From Bacteroidales bacterium (lineage in GTDB: Bacteria > Bacteroidota > Bacteroidia > Bacteroidales > UBA932), in the NCBI GenBank assembly GCA_017519185.1, contig JAFWSX010000013.1:1-64000 (forward strand): a stretch of DNA of 64,000 bases, in the 5' to 3' direction. The translations under genes were made by a program, and so were the position numbers. Of the stretch, positions 44,584 to 53,716 are shown piece after piece. Below the pieces are notes generated by a model that was not told where the DNA came from, did not search any database, and saw only the letters and a list, made by a program, of their open reading frames with translations. Within the stretch, counting starts at the first letter, position 1. The number at the start of each line of letters is the position of its first letter.

Positions 44584-45573
44584 ATGGAAATCAAAGCAGC
44601 AGATGTCGCTAAATTGCGCAAAATGACAGGTGCGGGAATGATGGACTGCAAGAACGCACTTGTAGAGGCTGAAGGAGACTTCAACCGTGCCCAGGAAATC
44701 ATCCGTGAGAAAGGCAAGCTCGTAGCCGCCAAACGCGCTGACCGCGAGACTACCGAGGGTGCAGTCGTTGCCCGTATCAACGGCAGCAAAGCTATCCTTG
44801 TAAGCCTTGGTTGCGAGACTGACTTCGTTGCCGCCAACGCTGAGTTCAAGGCTCTGGCAGAGGCTATCGCAGACGCTGCCATCGCAGCTTTCCCTGCTGA
44901 CAAGGAAGGTCTGATGGCCGCCAAGATGGCTGATGGCCGTACTGTTGAGTCGGCTATCACCGAGCAGACCGGTAAGAGCGGCGAGAAGCACGTGATTGCT
45001 TACTACGCTACTCTCGAAGCTCCCTGCATCGGTTCATATATCCACTTCACTCACAAGGACGGTGCTATCGTCGGCTTCAACAAGGAAGTTCCCGCAGAGC
45101 TCGGCAAGCACATCGCAATGCAGGTTACCTCTATGAAACCCGTTGCTGTCAATGCTGAAAGCGTTCCCGCTGAAATCGTTAAGCAGGAACTCGAGGTTGC
45201 TACCGAGAAGACCAAAGAGGAGCAGATCCAGAAGGCCGTCGATGCAGCTCTCAAAAAAGCTGGCATCAACCCGGCTCACTGCGACAGCGAGGACCACATC
45301 GAGTCCAACACTGCTAAAGGCTGGCTCACTCCCGAGCAGGCAGCACAGGCTCGCGAGATCATCAAGACCGTCTCAGCAGAGAAGGCCGCCAATCTTCCCG
45401 CAGCTATGATCGAGAACATTGCGAAAGGCCGTCTGGCCAAGTTCTTCAAGGAGCAGACTCTTGAGGAGCAGGAGTTCGTGATGGAAGGCAAGATCGCCGT
45501 GAAGGATTATATCGCAGGCATCGACAAGGACGCCAAGGTTGTGGCTTTCCGCCGCTTCTCACTCAGCGACTAA
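44584..45573 (+). CDS. tsf: Translation elongation factor Ts
   Basis: 329 residues. It starts with VAKLRKMTGAGMMDCKNALVE and has the TDF block GCETDFVA. A second core subdomain with ALKKAGINPAH follows, then a closing KFFKEQTLEEQEFV. EF-Ts is the nucleotide exchange factor for EF-Tu. A terminator follows at once. Confidence 0.97.
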   Translation: MEIKAADVAKLRKMTGAGMMDCKNALVEAEGDFNRAQEIIREKGKLVAAKRADRETTEGAVVARINGSKAILVSLGCETDFVAANAEFKALAEAIADAAIAAFPADKEGLMAAKMADGRTVESAITEQTGKSGEKHVIAYYATLEAPCIGSYIHFTHKDGAIVGFNKEVPAELGKHIAMQVTSMKPVAVNAESVPAEIVKQELEVATEKTKEEQIQKAVDAALKKAGINPAHCDSEDHIESNTAKGWLTPEQAAQAREIIKTVSAEKAANLPAAMIENIAKGRLAKFFKEQTLEEQEFVMEGKIAVKDYIAGIDKDAKVVAFRRFSLSD

Positions 45574-45596
45574 GTCGTCAAGCATAAAATAGAAAG

Positions 45597-45624
45597 AAGG
45601 TGTCCCCAAAGGGCACCTTTTTTT
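45597..45624 (+). terminator. Terminator after tsf
   Basis: AAGGTG-T-CCC pairs with GGG-CACCTT around CAAA, followed by T-rich sequence. The stem has one bulged T. Confidence 0.75.
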
Positions 45625-45636
45625 GTGCTCCCTTGC

Positions 45637-45786
45637 ACAGACTTGTTTTGCGGCGACCTCCGTTCGCTAGCGCTCACTCCGACCCTCCCATTGTCTACTT
45701 CGTCATCGCTGCGCGATAACTCGTATCCAACGGGCCCCTCCCTCTTTACTACCGAGGGCGGTAGTGTCGCCTTCAAAACAGTCTGT
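45637..45786. mobile_element. MITE-like element with 21-base imperfect terminal inverted repeats
   Basis: The left end at 45637-45657 (ACAGACTTGTTTTG then CGGCGAC) and the right end at 45766-45786 are imperfect inverted copies, differing by one gap on each side plus a mismatch. They bound a 150-base element without a coding frame. It lies between the tsf terminator and lipoprotein C. A non-autonomous transposable element or a dispersed intergenic repeat fits; a copy elsewhere in the genome would confirm it. Confidence 0.5.
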
Positions 45787-45868
45787 TACGGAGGCAACGA
45801 TAGTTTTATAAATCGCATCTATATAGAGACGTATTTACAATGTTTGTGTGTTTCTATTATAGCACATT

Positions 45869-47733
<1,865 letters not shown>

Positions 47734-47758
47734 CGGCTGCAGACTGAAAACAAAGCAG

Positions 47759-47797
47759 AGAGGATGGATCGAAATGCTTGATTCATCCTCTTTTTTT
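47759..47797 (+). terminator. Terminator after the CE1 esterase
   Basis: A 12-base stem (AGAGGATGGATC with its partner, one G-T pair, 9-base loop) ends in seven T. It lies directly in front of the next gene's -7 element. Confidence 0.8.
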
Positions 47798-47800
47798 AGC

Positions 47801-47808
47801 TAAATTTG
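47801..47808 (+). promoter_or_regulatory. -7 element abutting the TPR/HTH regulator
   Basis: TAAATTTG ends 3 bases before the ATG at 47812, whose signal peptide shows it is the real start. A leaderless mRNA is expected. Confidence 0.55.
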
Positions 47809-47811
47809 TTT

Positions 47812-49482
47812 ATGAAGCAACGGCTTATACTCCTTCTCCTTCTTTGCCTGACTGCGTGCGGTACTACAGGGATCCAGAGCCGGCTGGATGAAATCGACGG
47901 CTATGTGGACAGTGACCCGCAGGCAGCGCTTGCCGCCCTCACGGGTCTGGATATGGGTGATGTCAGATCGCGTTCGGACAAAGCACACTATTCCCTGCTC
48001 TACAGCAAAGCTCTTGATAAATGCTACATCGACACAACCGATGTCTCTGTCGTGGCAGACGCCGTAGACTGGTATTCACGACACGGCAGCCCGGATGAGA
48101 AAATGCAGACCTATTATTATCTCGGGCGCATCTATGGCAATGCCGGCAGATATACCGAGTCCATCATCGCCCTTACGCAGGCACTTGAAGAGGGGGAGCA
48201 GTCTTCTGACGTCAAGTACAAAGGCAGGGTCTACATAGCGATGGCAGATGCCTACAACAATAATTACAATGTGATTGAAGAGGGGCGTTGCGTGGACAAG
48301 GCGTTGGAGTATTTCAAGGAATCTGGTGATTCCACACAGATAAGAGCCGCACTTTTCCGCAAAGCAATCAGTTGTATGAATCTTGATGATTACGATGAGT
48401 CTGACTCCCTATTTTGTTATTTATTGTCCATTCCAGACTTAAAACCACATCTGAGAGCCAATTGCCTTTATCATTATGCCTATCTGCTTGCCTTACGTGA
48501 TGGTGATCCGCAAAGGGCGAAAGCATTGTTCGAAGAAGCAGCCGGAGCCGGAGCGGGTTTTACCCAAGAGGCTGTGGCTGCATATTCATATATTCTGTGG
48601 TGCACAGGAGACAAAAAAGGGTCCGATGAGATGTTTGGCGCTTTGGAGCAAAGTGATTCTACCGCCGTCGGTCTCATAGCATTTTGGAAAAGCAGGATAA
48701 AGGCGGAAGAAGGTTCCTATCATGAAGCGTATAATTATCTTGATAATGCTCTGACTTATTCTGCCAAGGCGGAGTCCGAGGCTCTCCGACAGTCTCTTTC
48801 AATAGCCCAACGGGATTATTATTCGGCTGTAGCTGAGCAGCAGAGAGTCAATGCGGACAACCACAAGACGGTTTCTGTACTTATTGGAGTAGCGTCAATA
48901 GCTGTTGTCTTTCTGCTTTTTGGGATTGGAATAAATGTCATCAGGAGGATTAAGGAGCGCAGTGACCAAGCCATATCGAATCTTGAGTATATAAGAGAAA
49001 GGATGATGGCTGCGCAGAAGTCGGCAGACGATAAGGAAATAAAGATACAATCCCTCCAGGCAAAGTTCAGGGAGGTATTCCGGGAACATTTACAGATCGT
49101 AGCCAATCTCTATGAAAGCTACGATTTAAACCTTCGTCGAGGTGCTAATGGCGTCTCTACCTATAAGCAAGTCCAGGATGTTTTCAAGGCAATCAGGGGG
49201 GAAGAAGAATCCGGCCACTTGTTCGAACAAATCATAGACCGTGATATGGATGGGCTTATCTCTGCTTTCCGGAGAGACTTCCCAAAGCTCAAGGAACTCG
49301 ACTATCAGTTGTTCTGCTATTATGTGGCCGGTTACGATACAAAAACCATTTCAATAATCCTTTCGGAGAGGAGTGCTGATTCCTTGTATATGAGGAAGAG
49401 CAGGCTGAAAAAAAAGATTGAAGACTCGTCAGCAAAAGATAAAGAAAAGTATCTCGAATACTTCAGATGCAAAGATTCCTGA
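47812..49482 (+). CDS. Membrane-bound TPR regulator with C-terminal HTH-like domain
   Basis: The 556-residue protein begins with a signal and lipobox-like LTAC (Cys16). Several TPR-type helical pairs follow (about 60-330; for instance TYYYLGRIYGNAGRYTESIIAL). One membrane helix lies at about 354-375, then a cytoplasmic coiled coil (about 380-430) and a C-terminal segment with YDTKTISIILSERSADSLYMRKSRLKKKI resembling a sigma region 4/LuxR-type helix-turn-helix. This layout occurs in Bacteroidota one-component membrane regulators. It precedes the DUF3244 and C10 genes and may control them. The presence of both a signal and a later membrane helix leaves topology uncertain. Confidence 0.72.
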   Translation: MKQRLILLLLLCLTACGTTGIQSRLDEIDGYVDSDPQAALAALTGLDMGDVRSRSDKAHYSLLYSKALDKCYIDTTDVSVVADAVDWYSRHGSPDEKMQTYYYLGRIYGNAGRYTESIIALTQALEEGEQSSDVKYKGRVYIAMADAYNNNYNVIEEGRCVDKALEYFKESGDSTQIRAALFRKAISCMNLDDYDESDSLFCYLLSIPDLKPHLRANCLYHYAYLLALRDGDPQRAKALFEEAAGAGAGFTQEAVAAYSYILWCTGDKKGSDEMFGALEQSDSTAVGLIAFWKSRIKAEEGSYHEAYNYLDNALTYSAKAESEALRQSLSIAQRDYYSAVAEQQRVNADNHKTVSVLIGVASIAVVFLLFGIGINVIRRIKERSDQAISNLEYIRERMMAAQKSADDKEIKIQSLQAKFREVFREHLQIVANLYESYDLNLRRGANGVSTYKQVQDVFKAIRGEEESGHLFEQIIDRDMDGLISAFRRDFPKLKELDYQLFCYYVAGYDTKTISIILSERSADSLYMRKSRLKKKIEDSSAKDKEKYLEYFRCKDS

Positions 49483-49604
49483 TGTTGCGTGTTAGACTTT
49501 TATTTGCGGCCCTTGTTGTAAATATTAGAAAATAAGATACTTGCGCATATCTCTATTGTTGGTTTTGTTAGACTGCAGTTAGACTTCCACCATGCTTTTC
49601 AGGC

Positions 49605-49612
49605 TAACTTTG
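49605..49612 (+). promoter_or_regulatory. -7 element for the DUF3244-like gene
   Basis: TAACTTTG, 23 bases before ATG 49636. The -33 region is not clear. Confidence 0.5.
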
Positions 49613-49635
49613 TGTATGCCTAATAACCAACGCTT

Positions 49636-50007
49636 ATGAAAACAACACTTTCACTTTTACTGACAGCATCTTTTGCTGTGCTTATGTCTCTTGGACTCTC
49701 TGCTAAAACAGACGGGGATTTGCCAATACCTATAAAGATATCCCGTCCTGGTGCAAATGAAAACCGTTCTCCTGAACAAGTCCCTTTCTATGCCCAGATT
49801 GAGGATTATTACGTAACCCTTGGCTGTGCCTCCTCAATAGGAAGTGCGTACATAACACTCATTTCTACTGCAGGAGATGATTATCAAACTGTGTTTGACA
49901 CATCTGCAGGTGAAATAAACATTCCCATCAGTGGCGCTTCTGGACAATACAGACTTGATATTGTTCTCTTCTCTGGCGAATCCTATTACGGAGAGTTCAT
50001 CCTTTGA
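49636..50007 (+). CDS. Small secreted DUF3244-like protein
   Basis: 123 residues with a signal peptide ending LGLSAK, then a single beta-sandwich-like domain with SAYITLISTAGDDYQTVFDT and YRLDIVLFSGESYYGEF. The pattern fits DUF3244, short secreted proteins found in many Bacteroidota, often beside peptidases. It is 84 bases before the C10 peptidase gene. A role as inhibitor or partner of that peptidase is possible but not shown by the sequence. Confidence 0.65.
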   Translation: MKTTLSLLLTASFAVLMSLGLSAKTDGDLPIPIKISRPGANENRSPEQVPFYAQIEDYYVTLGCASSIGSAYITLISTAGDDYQTVFDTSAGEINIPISGASGQYRLDIVLFSGESYYGEFIL

Positions 50008-50091
50008 GTATGCAACGTTTGAGGGGAATAAAGCATCTTTTAAGAGAATTATCTCTAAAGAAAAGTCAACACACCTAAACACAATGCTTTT

Positions 50092-51582
50092 ATGAAGAGA
50101 TTATCATTATCAGCAGCATTGCTGAGCGCAGCTATGCTGTTTGTTGCCTGCAACGGGATTGAAAAGGCTGCTTCTGATGTGGCGCCTGCCTCTGCCGTGC
50201 GTACTGCGGATGCGGCACGAAGCGTCAATGTCAGCCAGGGCGAAGCTGCCGGAATCGCAGATATGTTCCTGCAGACCGAAGCCGGCAGCAATAGGATACC
50301 TACAAAGAGTTCGGACTCACAGTCAAAACGTGTCAGCACGACAGCTACCGTCCGTGATGACGGGCAGGACCTGATGTACGTATTCAACTATGAAGGAGGT
50401 GGCTTTGTCATCGTGGGATCTACGAGAAACTACTATCCTATTCTTGCCTATTCAGACAAAGGCTCGTTTGAGCTGCAGGATGACATGGGCCCGGTGGACG
50501 TATGGCTTGACGAGACAAAAGTGTGCATCAAGAACAGTTCATCGCAGAGTGCTGAAACTAAGGCACAGATGCAGCAACTGTGGGCACGATACGACGGAAC
50601 TTATGTGGACCCGACGCAGGAAATTCTTGCTGCCCGCCGGCCACAGACCCGTAGTGTGGGAGAAGATTCATGCTGGGCGCGCATCGAATATTTGCAATCT
50701 CTGTATGGCAGTGAAGGCTGGACGTTCAACTCCCTCTCCAACGCTGAGTACTATTTCGATGAATGGGGATTCGGAGACTTATACGACCAACTTTGCAACT
50801 CCGCTATACAGAATCATTCTGATCCCAGTGAGACAGTGATTGGTTATAAATATGGTCATGAAATAACAACACAGGTGGGCCCTTTGGTCGGTACTGAATG
50901 GTATCAAGAAGCTCCATTTGGTAATTTATGTCCTAATGGTACTGCTGGCTGCGGGCCAGTGGCTGCTGCCCAAGTTATGTTCTTTCACCAATATCCAGAT
51001 ACTCTTTCTTGGGATGGCATTCCCTTTACATGGCAAGATGTTCCAGCACATTATGTTAGTCTCTTCCAGACTTTAAGGCACCCTGAATTGATGAGAATGC
51101 TTGGAGAGAAATTCAATGTAATCTATTATACTGATAGTACAACATCTTCAACAGTATATAAAGTAGTTCACGGGCTACAATCATTAGGGTATACTGCTTA
51201 TAGTCAAAACTATAATGTTACCTCAACGCACAATGAATTATTTAACAACCACAGACCAATCATAATGCGAGGAGTTAATACAGCTACAAATAAGGGACAT
51301 TTATGGGTATGCGAAGGCGATAAACAAACTCTCGTTAACCAATTGGTTTTTTATACGGAGAATCAGCCATATGGCTCAGGAACATTCTATCCAGGTATGT
51401 ATTCTTACAATAATCCAGGCGTTGAAGGAGGAGTAATGTATTTATATTTCTATATGAACTGGGGCTGGGGTAGTACAAACAATTATCACCCTAACGGATG
51501 GTTTTTATCAAACAACGTCAGCGTTAATGGTAATAATTATCAAAACTACAGAAAGAACATTTATGTATCAGTGCAAAATTAA
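50092..51582 (+). CDS. C10-family (streptopain-type) cysteine peptidase, lipoprotein
   Basis: 496 residues with lipobox VAC (Cys20). The N-terminal propeptide-like region (about 45-190) has GGGFVIVGSTRNYYPILAYSD, as in Spi-type pro-domains. The mature domain carries the catalytic Cys287 in TAGCGPVAAAQVMFFHQY, His403 in NKGHLWVCEG and MNWGWG near the end. It should be an envelope protease kept inactive until the pro-part is removed. From about 50.84 kb, within the gene, base composition becomes clearly more AT-rich. Lipoprotein D follows 10 bases later. Confidence 0.92.
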   Translation: MKRLSLSAALLSAAMLFVACNGIEKAASDVAPASAVRTADAARSVNVSQGEAAGIADMFLQTEAGSNRIPTKSSDSQSKRVSTTATVRDDGQDLMYVFNYEGGGFVIVGSTRNYYPILAYSDKGSFELQDDMGPVDVWLDETKVCIKNSSSQSAETKAQMQQLWARYDGTYVDPTQEILAARRPQTRSVGEDSCWARIEYLQSLYGSEGWTFNSLSNAEYYFDEWGFGDLYDQLCNSAIQNHSDPSETVIGYKYGHEITTQVGPLVGTEWYQEAPFGNLCPNGTAGCGPVAAAQVMFFHQYPDTLSWDGIPFTWQDVPAHYVSLFQTLRHPELMRMLGEKFNVIYYTDSTTSSTVYKVVHGLQSLGYTAYSQNYNVTSTHNELFNNHRPIIMRGVNTATNKGHLWVCEGDKQTLVNQLVFYTENQPYGSGTFYPGMYSYNNPGVEGGVMYLYFYMNWGWGSTNNYHPNGWFLSNNVSVNGNNYQNYRKNIYVSVQN

Positions 51583-51592
51583 ACCTAAGAAG

Positions 51593-52240
51593 ATGAAATC
51601 ATTTCAATCAATCGTTTTATTGGGATTGCTGGCTTCATTGCTTGCAGGGTGTGACAAGCTAGACACTCCGCCTGTACATTCATGTTTTCATTTTGTTGGA
51701 ATCAGCATCGAAGATACTTCAGGCAAAGATTTAGTCGCTTCTTTGGGAGACGAACAATGGATACCTCCAACAGAACACACTACAGAATGGTATGGAACCA
51801 TAAATCCCGAGCGGTATGCGTTGAGAATCATAAAGGCAGATAATACTGTCTGGGCAGCGCGGACAATGGAAGAGAGGAAAGCGCTGGAAGGACCATATTT
51901 TGTGCTTGGAAATGAACAATCATTAAAGGCAGATAATGGGACGACATATTCAGGATATTGGTTGTGTAATGTGTATAGAAAGGCCGATCCGAAAGGAGAA
52001 GTGGAGCCGGAAAAACAATTGACATACCGGTTGACTTGTCCTGAGATATTCGGTGACAATGAGGAACACGACATCGAAACGTATTGGGAAGAGAAAAGCA
52101 GAACAGGATTTGAAACCTATCCCGAATGTTCAAAAGCAGTGTTCGAAGGTAAAGAACTTGCTATATACAAACTACAACTCAGTACCGCGGGCTACAAAGA
52201 TCATTATGTGTATTGCATAAGGATCGTCCTGGATCAGTAA
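51593..52240 (+). CDS. Lipoprotein of the four-member window family (member D)
   Basis: I start at MKSFQSIVLL (51593) because it opens a signal with lipobox LAGC (Cys20); the longer frame overlaps the C10 gene. About 215 residues. Shared blocks: ISIEDTSGKDLVASL, INPERYALRI, the core CPEIFGDNEEHDIETYWEEK, a second Cys in YPECSKA and the end YCIRIVLDQ. It is in an operon with the C10 peptidase and is AT-rich. Partner or inhibitor roles are guesses; the linkage is fact. Confidence 0.78.
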   Translation: MKSFQSIVLLGLLASLLAGCDKLDTPPVHSCFHFVGISIEDTSGKDLVASLGDEQWIPPTEHTTEWYGTINPERYALRIIKADNTVWAARTMEERKALEGPYFVLGNEQSLKADNGTTYSGYWLCNVYRKADPKGEVEPEKQLTYRLTCPEIFGDNEEHDIETYWEEKSRTGFETYPECSKAVFEGKELAIYKLQLSTAGYKDHYVYCIRIVLDQ

Positions 52241-52318
52241 TCTGAAGAGGCATTTCGTCTCCTTGCTATGAGAGTTATAGGTCTTATTCCCATACCGCGG
52301 AAGGCCATTTAATGGACT

Positions 52319-52348
52319 GCAGTATTCATCCAATTGCCGCGTTATATA
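52319..52348 (+). promoter_or_regulatory. ECF-type promoter, copy 3 (before the second sigma gene)
   Basis: GCAGTATT at 52319-52326, 13 bases, CGTTATATA at 52340-52348, identical to copies at 9861 and 13509. The sigma start follows at 52377 or 52389. Confidence 0.8.
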
Positions 52349-52388
52349 TAGTGAACGATAGAATAACAACACTTCGTTGCATGTCTGC

Positions 52389-52934
52389 ATGTCCAAGAAG
52401 AACAGTCTGGATTCTCTCATAGAAGGGTGCAGGCATTCTGATCCGAAAGCCCAGCGGGAGGTCTATGAAATGCTGGCCCCGCGTATGTTTGCAGTATGCA
52501 GGCAATATATGAAAGACAAGGATCAGGCAGAAGATGTGTTGCAGGACGGCTTTGTGACATTGTTCGAAAAAATTTCGACCTTCAAGGGAGACGGCTCCTT
52601 CGAAGGCTGGGCGCGGAAGATATTCGTGAATACAGCCCTGATGCAGCTCCGCCGCAACGATGCCCTGAAGTTTTCAGACAGCATCGAGGATTCCCAGGCA
52701 GTGCAGATGATGCCGAGTGAAACTTTGGAACAGATAGGTGCTGAAGAGATAACAGATCTTATCAAAACGATGCCCGACGGATTCCGCGCAGTCTTTAACC
52801 TGTACGTAATAGAAGGTTATACGCATGAAGAGATAGCAGATATGCTGTCAATAACTGAAGGTGGTTCCCGTTCACAGCTCAGCCGGGCCAGGGCATGGCT
52901 CAGGAATAAGCTCACTCCACACAGGCAAGGGTAG
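52389..52934 (+). CDS. Second ECF-family sigma factor
   Basis: About 181 residues from MSKKNSLDSLIE (52389); a start at 52377 adds four residues. Region 2 has KDKDQAEDVLQDGFVTLFEKI and FEGWARKIFVNTALMQLRR, region 4 IEGYTHEEIADMLSITEGGSRSQLSRARAWLRNKL. It carries the same ECF promoter as the first sigma gene. No anti-sigma gene follows; the next gene, comF, converges and overlaps its end by 23 bases. It may therefore be controlled by expression alone or by the distant anti-sigma protein. Confidence 0.93.
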   Translation: MSKKNSLDSLIEGCRHSDPKAQREVYEMLAPRMFAVCRQYMKDKDQAEDVLQDGFVTLFEKISTFKGDGSFEGWARKIFVNTALMQLRRNDALKFSDSIEDSQAVQMMPSETLEQIGAEEITDLIKTMPDGFRAVFNLYVIEGYTHEEIADMLSITEGGSRSQLSRARAWLRNKLTPHRQG

Positions 52935-53658
52935 CAGCTGCAAGGCGGAAGTCCGGCGGAAGGACAGACGCGGCTGCGGCGATGGTGCTGCCGGTGGTGA
53001 GCACGTCGTCCACCAGAAGGATATGTCTGGCCCCTGCGCTTCGCAAACGGCGCAGGGCTTTTTCGTTCAGGACAAAGGCTCCTGCCATATTGCTGCGGCG
53101 GTCCGCTGCACGGGTCTGCGTGCGGGTGAAGCGGCGCCGGCGGATGAGTTTCGGCTCGAAAGAGGCTCCCAGCGCCGAGGCCAGCTCCCGTGCGATGACA
53201 TCGCTCTGGTTGAAGCCGCGGCGGAACTTCTTCAGGGGATGCAGGGGAATTGGAACCACGACGTCTACGTCGGCGAACCTCGCTTTTGTGCCCGGCTTGC
53301 GTTCTGCCGCCCGGCAGGCCTCCGCCATCTTTCCAGCCAGCATCCCTGCCAGCCGTCGGCCGAGCCGGATGTCGCCTTCATATTTGAACCGGTGGATGAG
53401 TTTGCCGTAGCCGCCGTCACGGCGGTAGAAGAACAGGCTGCAGGCCTGCTCCACGTGAGCCTCGGCCAGCCGCTGCTCCGCAGGGTTGCCGTCCCAGCTC
53501 CAGAAGTAAGTCAGCGGAATGTCGTCGGCGCAGCTGGGGCACAGGTGCCGCACGCCTATATCCAGCTTCGCCCCGCAGACGAGGCAGAAACGTGGGAAAA
53601 AAAGGTCGCCCAGGGAGGCGACGCACAGTCTGAAGATATGTCCTGCCCCGCTGCCCAT
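52912..53658 (-). CDS. comF: ComF-family phosphoribosyltransferase
   Basis: I start at MGSGAGHIFRLC (53658), 14 bases after a good -7 element. About 248 residues. A zinc-ribbon-like CxxC pair (FCLVCGAKLD, LCPSCADD) precedes the phosphoribosyltransferase part with VVPIPLHPLKKFRRGFNQSD and the PRPP loop ILLVDDVLTTGST. ComF proteins take part in DNA uptake in competent bacteria, but are widespread in others with less clear roles. Confidence 0.9.
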   Translation of the reverse strand: MGSGAGHIFRLCVASLGDLFFPRFCLVCGAKLDIGVRHLCPSCADDIPLTYFWSWDGNPAEQRLAEAHVEQACSLFFYRRDGGYGKLIHRFKYEGDIRLGRRLAGMLAGKMAEACRAAERKPGTKARFADVDVVVPIPLHPLKKFRRGFNQSDVIARELASALGASFEPKLIRRRRFTRTQTRAADRRSNMAGAFVLNEKALRRLRSAGARHILLVDDVLTTGSTIAAAASVLPPDFRLAAATLACVE

Positions 53659-53672
53659 CACTTTCGTTTTGT

Positions 53673-53680
53673 CAAAGATA
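53673..53680 (-). promoter_or_regulatory. -7 element for comF
   Basis: Minus-strand TATCTTTG, placed directly behind the terminator of the preceding minus-strand gene. Confidence 0.6.
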
Positions 53681-53682
53681 AT

Positions 53683-53716
53683 AAAAAACATGGAGTCACA
53701 AGACTCCATGTTTTTT
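53683..53716 (-). terminator. Terminator of the coiled-coil lipoprotein gene
   Basis: A perfect 15-base stem (AAAAAACATGGAGTC and its complement) with a 4-base loop. On the minus strand it ends in six T, right after the stop codon, which overlaps its first base. Confidence 0.85.
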
